Positions 42,934-51,184 of a stretch of DNA of 64,000 nucleotides are shown here, piece by piece. Location of the stretch: the NCBI GenBank assembly GCA_964552675.1, contig CAZKHJ010000004.1, forward strand, positions 62,001 to 126,000. Direction: 5' to 3'. The translations under genes and the position numbers were made by a program. Origin of the DNA: Sulfurimicrobium sp964552675. GTDB lineage: Bacteria > Pseudomonadota > Gammaproteobacteria > Burkholderiales > Sulfuricellaceae. How positions within the stretch are numbered: position 1 is the first letter of the stretch; each line of letters begins with the position of its first letter. The notes beneath the pieces were generated by a model. The model was given only the letters and a program-made list of their open reading frames with translations. It ran no database searches and had not been told where the DNA came from.

Positions 42934-44733
42934 ATGAGTAAGCATGAACCCCTGACGCCTCAACAGCAGAGCCAGTCGGCACGGCTCCAGGCGTTGTGGC
43001 AGCTGGCCACCAGCCGCTCCAGGTCAGATGAAGAAAAAGCCAATCTGATGCTGCATCTGGCCCGGGATGTGCTTGGAGTGGACACGGCTTTTATCGGCGA
43101 GGCATCAGGTGGAAGATTCATTATCCGCTACCTGGTGGATGGCCTCGATTTTCTCAGGACGGGCGAGGCCTGCCCACTGGAGATGCTGTGCCAGGTGGCC
43201 ACCTGCAGCGAGCAAAGCACTTTTCTGTATCACATGCAGGACGATGAACGTTTCTCCAGTCTGCCGGGTGTGTGCTCGTCCGGGCTTCAGGTCTATGCGG
43301 GCATTCCGATCTGGGTAGGCGAGGAGCTGTTCGGCACCCTGGTGTTTCTGCGCAGGCAGCTTCTGGCGAGTGAGGAGTTCAGCCCGGACGACAAGACTTT
43401 CATGGAACTGCTGGCTAACTGGTTTGGCCTGATGCTGTTGCGCAGCAAGCAGAATGAAGCGCTGCAAACCCAGGCATTGACTGACTCGCTGACCGGTTTG
43501 CCCAACCGGCGGGCAGCCGAGTTGCGTTTTGTCGAGGAAATTGCCCGTGCGCAGCGTGATGGCGTGAAGTTCGCGATTGCCATATGTGATCTGGACCGGT
43601 TCAAACTGATCAATGATCACTTTGGCCATGATGTGGGTGACGAGGTATTGCAGCAATCGACCCATATCATGCGTCAGGCGCTGCGCGAAGGCGACTGGAT
43701 GGCGCGTTGGGGCGGCGAGGAGTTTCTCATCTTTTTGCATCAGTCCGATGGTGAAGATGCGCGCTCCGCAGTGGAGCGCATCCGTGAAACCCTGAAAGAG
43801 ACGACGATTCACACCCGCGAGGGTGAGGTGAATGTGACGGCCAGCTTTGGTATTGGCGTATACCAAGCCGAAGATGGAGACATTTACCATGTGCTGTCGG
43901 AGGCGGACGGCTGCCTGTACGACGCGAAAAAACGTGGCCGTGACTGCGTGGTGCTGGCGGAATCTATAGGCCAGACTACTTTGTGGCGTGCAGGCATGCT
44001 GCAGCGGGCGTTGCACGAAGGGCGAGTGATCAGCGCCTATCAGGTGCTGGTCAACCTGCAAACCGGTTTGCCTGTGGCGGACGAGGCGCTGGCGCGTCTG
44101 CGCCGGTCCGACGGGACACTGGTTCCTGCCGGAGAGTTTATCGAAGCGGCAGAAGGCGTGAACCTGATCCACGAGGTGGATCGTGCCATCACGCTTCAGG
44201 CCATGTCGCGTTGTGCAGTCAGCCTTGAGGCCGGAGGGAGCCCGGATTTTTCCCATTTCATCAATCTCTCGCCCCAATTTCTGGCACGGCGTGACCTGGT
44301 GGAAGAATTGATGAATAACGCCAGGAATCATTGCAGTATCTGCAATCTGGATGTCCATGCCGTGAAACCGCTGGTATTCGAAATTACCGAACGGCAACTG
44401 CTCTCGGATTTTGAACGCATGAGGCGGGATATTCAGCCGTTGCTGGATTTCGGCTTCCGTCTGGCACTGGATGATTTCGGCAGCGGCTACTCCTCATTTC
44501 TGTACCTGGCCGAGCTGCCCATCAGCTTCCTCAAGATCGAAGGCTGGATGATCCAGAACATGCGCAGCAACAAGCGGGTTCGCTACATGGTGGAGAGCAT
44601 GGTGGAGCTTGCGCGGCGGCTGGAGATCGTCACTATCGCGGAATTTGTCGAGGATAGCGAAACGGCAGGGATATTGCGCGAGATGGGAGTGGACTGGGGG
44701 CAGGGGTATTATTTTGGCCGTCCGGAAATCTAG
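42934..44733 (+). CDS. GAF-GGDEF-EAL cyclic-di-GMP turnover protein
   Basis: This encodes a 599-residue cytosolic regulator. An N-terminal GAF domain (about 20-170) would bind a signal. The GGDEF domain has an intact GGEEF at 260-264 and an I-site RxxD (REGD) five residues before it, so diguanylate cyclase activity with product inhibition is likely. The EAL domain keeps EALAR, LVFEITE, LDDFGSGYSSF, FLKIEG and GQGYYFGRP, so phosphodiesterase activity is also possible. No membrane segment is seen. GGGGGAAG precedes the ATG. It lies just upstream of hfq, at the end of the inserted segment. Confidence 0.93.
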   Translation: MSKHEPLTPQQQSQSARLQALWQLATSRSRSDEEKANLMLHLARDVLGVDTAFIGEASGGRFIIRYLVDGLDFLRTGEACPLEMLCQVATCSEQSTFLYHMQDDERFSSLPGVCSSGLQVYAGIPIWVGEELFGTLVFLRRQLLASEEFSPDDKTFMELLANWFGLMLLRSKQNEALQTQALTDSLTGLPNRRAAELRFVEEIARAQRDGVKFAIAICDLDRFKLINDHFGHDVGDEVLQQSTHIMRQALREGDWMARWGGEEFLIFLHQSDGEDARSAVERIRETLKETTIHTREGEVNVTASFGIGVYQAEDGDIYHVLSEADGCLYDAKKRGRDCVVLAESIGQTTLWRAGMLQRALHEGRVISAYQVLVNLQTGLPVADEALARLRRSDGTLVPAGEFIEAAEGVNLIHEVDRAITLQAMSRCAVSLEAGGSPDFSHFINLSPQFLARRDLVEELMNNARNHCSICNLDVHAVKPLVFEITERQLLSDFERMRRDIQPLLDFGFRLALDDFGSGYSSFLYLAELPISFLKIEGWMIQNMRSNKRVRYMVESMVELARRLEIVTIAEFVEDSETAGILREMGVDWGQGYYFGRPEI

Positions 44734-44855
44734 GCGATAGACCTTGAAATACGGGCCAAGTGCTCAATGTTGGTTTGGCAGGCGGCTGGCAATCGTTTGA
44801 AAAATCAATTACAGTGGCCACTCATAACAATCAAGTATTGCGTTTGGAGCAAAAA

Positions 44856-45098
44856 ATGAGCGCTAAAGGGCAAATGTTACAAGACCCGTTCCTGAATATT
44901 CTGCGGAAAGAGCATATTCCGGTTTCCATTTATCTTGTCAATGGCATCAAGCTGCAGGGCCAGGTCGAGTCTTTCGACCAGTATGTCGTGCTGCTCAAGA
45001 ATACTGTTACCCAGATGGTATACAAGCATGCCATTTCCACCGTTGTTCCCGCACGCCCTGTCACCATCCCGTTCGAGCATCCTTCTGACGCGGCTTAA
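44856..45098 (+). CDS. hfq: RNA chaperone Hfq
   Basis: Hfq is a hexameric Sm-like protein that pairs small RNAs with mRNAs. The 80-residue product has the Sm1 motif LQDPFLNILRKEHIPVSIYL with VNGIKLQGQVESFDQYVVLL, and the Sm2 motif YKHAISTVVP. GGAGC lies 6 bases before the ATG; an earlier in-frame ATG at 44760 is not conserved. It starts the hfq-hflX-hflK-hflC cluster known from many proteobacteria. Confidence 0.97.
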   Translation: MSAKGQMLQDPFLNILRKEHIPVSIYLVNGIKLQGQVESFDQYVVLLKNTVTQMVYKHAISTVVPARPVTIPFEHPSDAA

Positions 45099-45113
45099 AG
45101 GAAGCGCCTCCTG

Positions 45114-46250
45114 ATGTTTGACCGCCCCGGTGGTGCGGATACGGCTGTGCTGGTCAGCCTGGACTTCGGCGACACGGATTACGCAGACAGCCTGGAAGAG
45201 TTGCATCGGCTGGCCGAAAGTGCGGGCGTCAGTGTGGTGGCGGTCGTCGAGGGCAAACGTTCCCGTCCTGATGCCGCGCTCTATGCGGGTAGCGGCAAGG
45301 TGCAGGAAATTGCTGATGTTCTGGGGCAGTCCGGCGCCGGCATGGTGATTTTCAATCATGAAATTTCTGCTGCGCAGCAGCGCAACCTTGAGCGGCGCCT
45401 GCAAACACGGGTAGTCGATCGCACCACCCTGATTCTCGATATTTTTGCCCAGCGTGCTCGCAGCCATGAAGGTAAACTGCAGGTTGAACTTGCGCAACTG
45501 GAACATCTGGCCACGCGCCTGATCCGTGGCTGGACTCACCTGGAGCGGCAGAAGGGGGGCATTGGCCTGCGCGGGCCGGGTGAAACCCAGCTTGAAACCG
45601 ACCGCCGTTTGCTGGGGAAGCGCGTCAAACTGCTCAAGGATAAGCTGGAAAAACTCAAACGCCAGCATCAGGTTCAGCGTCGTGCCAGGGTGCGTGGCAA
45701 TGTGCTGTCAGTGTCGCTGGTGGGCTATACCAACGCCGGCAAATCCACCCTCTTCAATCGCCTGACTCATGCCAATGCCTATGCGGCGGACCAGTTGTTT
45801 GCCACGCTGGACACCACATCGCGCCGGATTTATCTGGGCGAGGGTAACGAAGTGGTGCTGTCTGACACGGTGGGCTTTATCAAGCATCTGCCCCACACCC
45901 TGGTTGCGGCCTTTCGCGCTACCTTGACCGAGGCGGTGGAAGCCGATCTGCTGCTGCATGTCGTCGATGCTGCCAGTCCCAACCGCGAGCAGCAGATGGA
46001 GGAAGTTAATGGCGTATTGCGCGAAATTGGCGCCAATGCACCGCAAATCATGGTGTTTAACAAAATTGATGTGAAAGGCCAGGAGCCGGGTCTGGAGCGG
46101 GACGAGTATGGTAGAATCACGCGCATTCATGTCAGCGCCTTGACTGGCGCCGGAATGGACCTGATCAGGGAGGCGCTGGTCGAGTCTGGTTCAAAGTGCC
46201 AAGTTCCAAGTTCAAAGGAGGCCGTGCTGCCGGTGGTGAGCGCGCCTTGA
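45114..46250 (+). CDS. hflX: Ribosome-associated GTPase HflX
   Basis: HflX is a GTPase that splits stalled or heat-damaged ribosomes. The 378-residue protein has the N-terminal HflX domain (GLRGPGETQLETDRRLL). The G domain has the P-loop GYTNAGKSTLFNRL, then DTVGFIKHLPHTLVAAF and the specificity motif NKID. The last 21 residues (from SGSKCQVPSS) do not look conserved. They are encoded by the left arm and loop of an inverted repeat (46201-46267), so the C terminus was probably extended by that element. hflK follows after 39 bases. Confidence 0.95.
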   Translation: MFDRPGGADTAVLVSLDFGDTDYADSLEELHRLAESAGVSVVAVVEGKRSRPDAALYAGSGKVQEIADVLGQSGAGMVIFNHEISAAQQRNLERRLQTRVVDRTTLILDIFAQRARSHEGKLQVELAQLEHLATRLIRGWTHLERQKGGIGLRGPGETQLETDRRLLGKRVKLLKDKLEKLKRQHQVQRRARVRGNVLSVSLVGYTNAGKSTLFNRLTHANAYAADQLFATLDTTSRRIYLGEGNEVVLSDTVGFIKHLPHTLVAAFRATLTEAVEADLLLHVVDAASPNREQQMEEVNGVLREIGANAPQIMVFNKIDVKGQEPGLERDEYGRITRIHVSALTGAGMDLIREALVESGSKCQVPSSKEAVLPVVSAP

Positions 46251-46267
46251 CTTTGAACTTGGAACTT
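46201..46267. repeat. Perfect 17-base inverted repeat across the hflX 3' end
   Basis: AAGTTCCAAGTTCAAAG (46201-46217) is the exact reverse complement of 46251-46267, with a 33-base loop. The hflX stop (46248-46250) lies just before the right arm. The arms resemble short dispersed repeats rather than a terminator, as no T-run follows. It may affect hflX/hflK expression. Confidence 0.75.
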
Positions 46268-46289
46268 TGTTCATGGAAACCGAAATTTT

Positions 46290-47462
46290 ATGGCCTGGAA
46301 TGATCCCGACTGGGGCAAGAAAAATAGCGGCGGCCCGCCTGATCTCGACGAGCTGTGGCGCAAATTCAACCAGAAGCTGAACGCAATGTTTGGCGGCAAG
46401 GGACCTGCTGCTGGCGGAAACCTGCCATCAGGCAGCCAGGCTTTTGGTGGCCTGGGTGTGGTGGCGGCGCTGGCCGTGGTGGTCTGGATCGGCAGCGGAT
46501 TCTACATTGTCAACGCAGGTGAGCGCGGCGTGGTGCTGCGCTTTGGAAAGTATGTTGAAACAACCGAACCTGGGCCGCGCTGGCATATGCCCTATCCCAT
46601 CGAGAGCGTCGAGGTGGTGAATATGGAGCAGGTTCGTACGGTCGAGGTGGGCTATCGCAACACGGTCAAGAGCAAGGTGTTGAAAGAGTCGCTGATGCTG
46701 ACCGATGACGAGAATATTATTGATATCCAGTTTGCCGTGCAGTACACCCTGAAAGACCCCAAGGCTTATCTCTTCAACAACCGACATCCGGATGAGTCCG
46801 TGTTGCAAACGGCGGAAACGGCGATTCGCGAGATCGTTGGCAAGAGCAGGATGGATTTCGTGCTGTACGAGGGACGCGCCGAAGTTGCAGCCAAGGCGGC
46901 CAAATTGATGCAGGAGATTCTTGATCGTTACCAGACCGGTATCGCCATCAGCAAAGTGACGATGCAAAATGCGCAGCCGCCGGAGCAGGTGCAGGCGGCC
47001 TTCGACGATGCGGTGAAGGCGGGGCAGGACAGGGAGCGTCAGAAAAATGAAGGGCAGGCCTACGCCAATGATGTGATCCCCAAGGCCAAGGGTACGGCCT
47101 CGCGCCTGTTGCAGGAAGCGGATGGCTACAAGCAGCGCGTGATCGCCAATGCTGAAGGTGACGCGGCCCGTTTCAGGCAGATCGTGGCCGAATACAACAA
47201 GGCGCCGGGCGTGACCCGTGATCGCCTGTATCTGGACGCGATGCAGCAGATTTATTCCAGCACCAGCAAGGTGCTGGTGGATCAGAAGGGCAGCAACAGC
47301 ATGCTTTATCTGCCCCTGGATAAGTTGATCCAGCAATCCTCCGCTGCAGCCGCGACCCCTGAGACTGCCGTAACGGCAAAGCCGGCACCGGAAACGGTCA
47401 TGCCCGCTGATACGGCGCGCAGTCGTGATGCCTTCCGCAGCCGTGACCGGGAGGTGCGATAA
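46290..47462 (+). CDS. hflK: HflK, FtsH protease modulator subunit
   Basis: This is a SPFH-family membrane protein that forms with HflC a large cage around the FtsH protease. The 390-residue protein has a Gly-rich N terminus (WNDPDWGKKNSGGPPDLDEL) and a membrane helix at about 55-75 (GLGVVAALAVVVWIGSGFYI). The SPFH/Band 7 domain follows (GERGVVLRFGKYVETTEPGP), then a coiled coil and a Pro/Ala tail. The gene order with hflC is standard, and the hflC start overlaps its stop by one base. Confidence 0.96.
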   Translation: MAWNDPDWGKKNSGGPPDLDELWRKFNQKLNAMFGGKGPAAGGNLPSGSQAFGGLGVVAALAVVVWIGSGFYIVNAGERGVVLRFGKYVETTEPGPRWHMPYPIESVEVVNMEQVRTVEVGYRNTVKSKVLKESLMLTDDENIIDIQFAVQYTLKDPKAYLFNNRHPDESVLQTAETAIREIVGKSRMDFVLYEGRAEVAAKAAKLMQEILDRYQTGIAISKVTMQNAQPPEQVQAAFDDAVKAGQDRERQKNEGQAYANDVIPKAKGTASRLLQEADGYKQRVIANAEGDAARFRQIVAEYNKAPGVTRDRLYLDAMQQIYSSTSKVLVDQKGSNSMLYLPLDKLIQQSSAAAATPETAVTAKPAPETVMPADTARSRDAFRSRDREVR

Positions 47463-48343
47463 TGAAAAAACATCTTGGCAGTCTGATGACTGCAATCCTG
47501 GGCCTGATCATTTTTTCCAGCCTGGCCATGTTTACCGTGAACCAGTGGCAGCACGTGATCGTGCGCCAACTGGGCGAGATCGTTGCGGTCAAGCAGCAGC
47601 CCGGACTCTATTTCAAGGTGCCGCTGTTGCAGGATGTGCGTTTTTTCGATATCCGTTTGCGCACGCTGGATACGGCGGAGTCAGAGCGTTTCATCACTTC
47701 GGAAAAGAAAAACGTGCTGGTGGATTATTTCGTCAAATGGCGCATTGTCGATGCCAAGCAATATTTTGTCAGCGTTGCCGGAGACGAGTCGCAGGCGCAG
47801 ACACGTCTGATGCAGACGGTAAATGACAGCCTGCGCGCCGAATTCGGCAAGCGGACGGTGCACGATGTGGTCTCCGGCGAACGTGACCGGATCATGGAAA
47901 TTTTGCGTCAGAAGGCCGATATCGATGCGCGCAAGATTGGTGTTCAGGTGATGGACGTCCGACTGAAGCGGGTTGAATTGCCGCAGGAAGTGAGTGAGTC
48001 GGTTTACCAGCGGATGGAGGCCGAGCGCAAGCGTGTCGCCAATGAATTGCGTTCGCAGGGTGCAGCGGAGGCGGAGAAGATTCGTGCCGACGCCGACCGG
48101 CAACGCGAAGTGACCATTGCCGAAGCCTACCGCACCGCGCAGGAGACCAAGGGTGAAGGCGATGCCAAGGCTTCGGCCACCTATGCTGCGGCCTATGGCC
48201 AAAGCCCGGAATTTTATGCCTTTTATCGCAGCATGGAAGCGTATCGTCAGAGCTTCAAGAACAAATCCGATGTGATGGTGCTGGAACCTAATTCCGAGTT
48301 CTTCAAGTACATGAAATCTTCCGGCGGCAAGGCGGCGAAATAA
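47462..48343 (+). CDS. hflC: HflC, FtsH protease modulator subunit
   Basis: HflC is the SPFH partner of HflK. The 293-residue protein has an N-terminal membrane helix (LGSLMTAILGLIIFSSLAMF). The Band 7 domain is recognisable in VRQLGEIVAVKQQPGLYFKV. The C-terminal helical segment (RKRVANELRSQGAAEAEKIR) and the typical ending EFFKYMKSSGG are present. It overlaps hflK by one base and is followed 5 bases later by a small DUF2065 gene. Confidence 0.96.
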   Translation: MKKHLGSLMTAILGLIIFSSLAMFTVNQWQHVIVRQLGEIVAVKQQPGLYFKVPLLQDVRFFDIRLRTLDTAESERFITSEKKNVLVDYFVKWRIVDAKQYFVSVAGDESQAQTRLMQTVNDSLRAEFGKRTVHDVVSGERDRIMEILRQKADIDARKIGVQVMDVRLKRVELPQEVSESVYQRMEAERKRVANELRSQGAAEAEKIRADADRQREVTIAEAYRTAQETKGEGDAKASATYAAAYGQSPEFYAFYRSMEAYRQSFKNKSDVMVLEPNSEFFKYMKSSGGKAAK

Positions 48344-48348
48344 CGGCC

Positions 48349-48534
48349 ATGCAGGTGAATTTGCTCGCCGCTTTTGCGCTGATGCTGGTAATTGAAGGTA
48401 TTCTGCCTTTCGTGTCTCCTGCTGTCTGGCGCGAAACTTTCCGTAAAATGACCGAACTGTCCGATGGTCAGTTGCGTTTTATCGGCCTTGGCTCCATGCT
48501 GGGCGGTTTATTGATGCTATTGCTGGTTAAATGA
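48349..48534 (+). CDS. Small membrane protein of the DUF2065 (YjeT) family
   Basis: This encodes a 61-residue protein with two predicted membrane helices (LLAAFALMLVIEGILPFV and LGSMLGGLLMLLLV). The motif AVWRETFRKMTELSDGQLRF between them is typical of the family. Function is unknown. The position between hflC and hisZ is conserved in betaproteobacteria. Its stop overlaps the hisZ start by four bases. Confidence 0.9.
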   Translation: MQVNLLAAFALMLVIEGILPFVSPAVWRETFRKMTELSDGQLRFIGLGSMLGGLLMLLLVK

Positions 48535-49688
48535 TGCAAACCTGGTTACTTCCCGAATATATCGAAGACATTCTCCCGCCTGAAGCGCGCCGCATTGAAA
48601 GTCTGCGCCGTCGCCTGCTGGACCTGTTCCATGTTCATGGCTATCACCAGGTGATTCCTCCCCTGCTGGAGTATTTGCCCTCGCTGATGAGCGGTACCGG
48701 GCATGACATGGATCTCAAGACCTTCAAGGTGGTTGACCAGCTTTCCGGCCGCATGATGGGCCTGCGCGCCGACATTACGCCCCAGGCGGCACGGGTGGAT
48801 GCCCATCTGCTCAACCGTGCCGGCGTGGTACGGCTGTGCTATGCCGGCAGCGTGCTCCATGCCTTGCCGGATGGCATGATGCAGACGCGCGAGCCGCTGC
48901 AGATCGGTGCGGAGCTGTTTGGCCATGCCGGACTGGAAAGCGATGTCGAGATCCAGCAACTGATGCTCAAGGCACTGAAAATCATTGGCGTGCAAGACGT
49001 TTACCTTGATGTCGGCCATATCGGTATTTTCCAGGCGCTGATGACCCATGGTGGTGTTTCTGCCGAACGGGAAGCGGCGCTTTTTCAGGCTTTGCAGGGC
49101 AAGGACGTATCGGCCATTGCCGATCTGGCACAGGCGCTGGATGACGTTACCCGGACAGCCGTGTTGCATCTGACCCGGTTGTATGGTGGCATGGAAACGC
49201 TGGACCGCGCTCAAAAATCCTTGCCGGATTACCCCGAGATTCAGCGTGCCCTGGCTGATTTGCGAGCCATAGGCTCGGCAGTGGAAAGCATGGCGGGGCG
49301 TGTTGCCTTTGATCTGGCGGAACTGCGTGGTTACCATTACCACAGCGGTGTGGTGTTTGCTGCCTATCTTTCCGGGCAGTCTCAGGCCGTGGCGCAGGGA
49401 GGGCGTTATGATGAAGTCGGCAGCGCTTTTGGCCGTGCCCGCCCGGCAACCGGCTTCAGCATGGACTTGCGCGTGCTGTGCCGCGCTCTGGGGGCCGCAG
49501 CAGCGGCTCCCGGCATTCTTGCGCCCTATGCCGGGGATGCCGCATTGGCGGAAAAGATTGAAGTATTACGGGGACAGGGCGAGGTCGTGATAGTGGATTT
49601 GCCAGGCCACGAGCACAGCCGTGATGAACTGAATTGCGATCGCCGCCTGGCATGGCAAGGCGGGCAGTGGCAAGTGGAAAAAATTTAG
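48531..49688 (+). CDS. hisZ: HisZ, regulatory subunit of ATP phosphoribosyltransferase
   Basis: HisZ is a HisS-like protein without aminoacylation activity that pairs with short-form HisG to make the first enzyme of histidine synthesis. The 385-residue protein has the class II synthetase-like core (LPEYIEDILPPEARRIESLR; LRADITPQAARVDAHLLN; YHYHSGVVFAAYL). The anticodon-binding domain of HisS is missing. hisG is not in the window. The start overlaps the DUF2065 stop by four bases and purA follows closely, as in many betaproteobacteria. Confidence 0.95.
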   Translation: MMQTWLLPEYIEDILPPEARRIESLRRRLLDLFHVHGYHQVIPPLLEYLPSLMSGTGHDMDLKTFKVVDQLSGRMMGLRADITPQAARVDAHLLNRAGVVRLCYAGSVLHALPDGMMQTREPLQIGAELFGHAGLESDVEIQQLMLKALKIIGVQDVYLDVGHIGIFQALMTHGGVSAEREAALFQALQGKDVSAIADLAQALDDVTRTAVLHLTRLYGGMETLDRAQKSLPDYPEIQRALADLRAIGSAVESMAGRVAFDLAELRGYHYHSGVVFAAYLSGQSQAVAQGGRYDEVGSAFGRARPATGFSMDLRVLCRALGAAAAAPGILAPYAGDAALAEKIEVLRGQGEVVIVDLPGHEHSRDELNCDRRLAWQGGQWQVEKI

Positions 49689-49706
49689 TCTTAGGGATTG
49701 GATAAC

Positions 49707-51017
49707 ATGACAAAAAACGTAGTGGTAATCGGCACCCAGTGGGGGGATGAAGGGAAGGGCAAGATCGTCGACTGGTTGACCGACCATGCCCAGGGCGTGG
49801 CGCGTTTTCAGGGGGGGCACAATGCTGGCCACACATTGGTGATCAATGGTGCCAAAACGGTGTTGCACCTGATCCCGTCCGGCATTCTGCGCGAAAATGT
49901 TGAGTGCTACATCGGCAATGGCGTGGTGGTTTCGCCCTGGGCGCTGATGGAAGAAGTGGACATGCTGGAAAAGGCCGGGGTGCCGGTACGCAACCGCCTG
50001 AAGATTTCCGAAGCCTGTCCGGTGATCATGCCGCATCACGTGGCGCTCGACCAGGTTCGCGAAATTGCCAAGGGCGCCGGCAAGATTGGCACTACCGGGC
50101 GCGGTATCGGACCGGCTTACGAGGACAAGGTGTCGCGCCGTGGCATCCGTATTCAGGATCTGTTCCACCGCGAGCGCCTGGCGGCCAAGCTGGGCGAGAT
50201 TCTCGATTATCACAACTTCGTGCTGAAAAATTACTTCAAGGCTGAAACCGTGGATTTTCAGAAATCCCTGGATGATGTACTGGCGGTTGCCGAACGCATC
50301 AAGCCTATGGTGGCGGACGTGCCACGCATGCTGTTCGAAGCCAACCAGGCGGGCAGGAATATCCTGTTTGAAGGTGCGCAGGGCGCGTTGCTGGACATCG
50401 ACCACGGCACCTACCCCTTCGTGACTTCAAGCAACTGTATTGCTTCCAACGCTGCTACCGGCAGCGGTGTGGGCCCGCAGATGCTGCATTACGTGCTGGG
50501 CATCACCAAGGCCTATACCACCCGAGTCGGCTCCGGTCCGTTCCCCACCGAATTGTATGATGCAGTGGACAAGCTCGATCCGAGCGGCAAACACATGGCA
50601 GAACGTGGCCATGAATTTGGCGCCACCACGGGCCGTGCGCGCCGCTGCGGCTGGTTCGACGCGGCTGCGCTCAAGCGTTCGATCCAGATCAATGGCGTGA
50701 CAGGCCTGTGCGTGACCAAACTGGATGTGATGGACGGCATGGAAACCGTGCGTTTGTGCACCGGTTACCGGGTGAATGGCGGCACGACCGATATCCTCCC
50801 GGTAGGCGCCGAAACGCTGTCCAAGTGTGAGCCGATTTACGAAGATATGCCGGGTTGGAATGAAAGTACGGTGGGTGTGAAAGTCTATGAGGATTTGCCG
50901 TTCGCAGCGCGTAAGTACCTGCTGCGCATGGAAGAAATCTGTGGTGTGCCGATTGATATCATTTCCACCGGTCCTGACCGGGAAGAGACGATTGTATTAA
51001 GGCATCCGTTTGAGTAA
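49707..51017 (+). CDS. purA: Adenylosuccinate synthetase
   Basis: This makes adenylosuccinate from IMP, Asp and GTP on the way to AMP. The 436-residue protein has the N-terminal signature VVVIGTQWGDEGKGKIVDWL. The IMP/GTP site segment FQGGHNAGHTLV, the GTTGRGIGPAYEDK stretch and the C-terminal STGPDREETIV are complete. The ATG at 49707 gives the usual N terminus. A strong terminator follows. Confidence 0.98.
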   Translation: MTKNVVVIGTQWGDEGKGKIVDWLTDHAQGVARFQGGHNAGHTLVINGAKTVLHLIPSGILRENVECYIGNGVVVSPWALMEEVDMLEKAGVPVRNRLKISEACPVIMPHHVALDQVREIAKGAGKIGTTGRGIGPAYEDKVSRRGIRIQDLFHRERLAAKLGEILDYHNFVLKNYFKAETVDFQKSLDDVLAVAERIKPMVADVPRMLFEANQAGRNILFEGAQGALLDIDHGTYPFVTSSNCIASNAATGSGVGPQMLHYVLGITKAYTTRVGSGPFPTELYDAVDKLDPSGKHMAERGHEFGATTGRARRCGWFDAAALKRSIQINGVTGLCVTKLDVMDGMETVRLCTGYRVNGGTTDILPVGAETLSKCEPIYEDMPGWNESTVGVKVYEDLPFAARKYLLRMEEICGVPIDIISTGPDREETIVLRHPFE

Positions 51018-51024
51018 ATAAAAA

Positions 51025-51053
51025 GGGCGGGTTCCAAAGAACCCGCCCTTTTT
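51025..51053. terminator. Bidirectional intrinsic terminator between purA and tRNA-Leu
   Basis: GGGCGGGTTC (51025-51034) and GAACCCGCCC (51039-51048) form a perfect 10-base stem with a CAAA loop. TTTTT follows on the plus strand. AAAA precedes it, which makes a U-run for minus-strand transcripts as well. It can therefore end both purA and the tRNA-Leu transcript. Confidence 0.95.
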
Positions 51054-51057
51054 GATT

Positions 51058-51142
51058 TGGTGCCCAGAAGAGGACTCGAACCTCCACACCTTGCGGCACA
51101 CGGACCTGAACCGTGCGCGTCTACCAATTCCGCCATCTGGGC
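51058..51142 (-). tRNA. tRNA-Leu (anticodon CAG)
   Basis: An 85-base type II tRNA on the minus strand. The acceptor GCCCAGA pairs with TCTGGGC, and CCA is encoded. The anticodon stem CACGG/CCGTG encloses the loop TTCAGGT, giving anticodon CAG (reads CUG). The long variable arm and the T-loop GTTCGAGTC are present. A consensus-like promoter lies just upstream and a terminator just downstream, so it is a single-gene unit. Confidence 0.97.
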
Positions 51143-51156
51143 TTCAAGAAACGCGA

Positions 51157-51184
51157 ATTTTATAGGAAATGAAACTTTTGTCAA
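51157..51184 (-). promoter_or_regulatory. Strong promoter for tRNA-Leu, overlapping the rnr start
   Basis: A perfect TTGACA (51179-51184) and TAAAAT (51157-51162) on the minus strand are 16 bases apart. The predicted start lies about 8 bases before the tRNA 5' end. The -35 element lies within the first codons of the opposite-strand rnr gene. Confidence 0.8.

Noticed and set aside
44760..44855. Longer Hfq starting at ATG 44760
   Set aside because: The extra 32 residues are not like Hfq. The ATG at 44856 has a good ribosome site and the standard N terminus.
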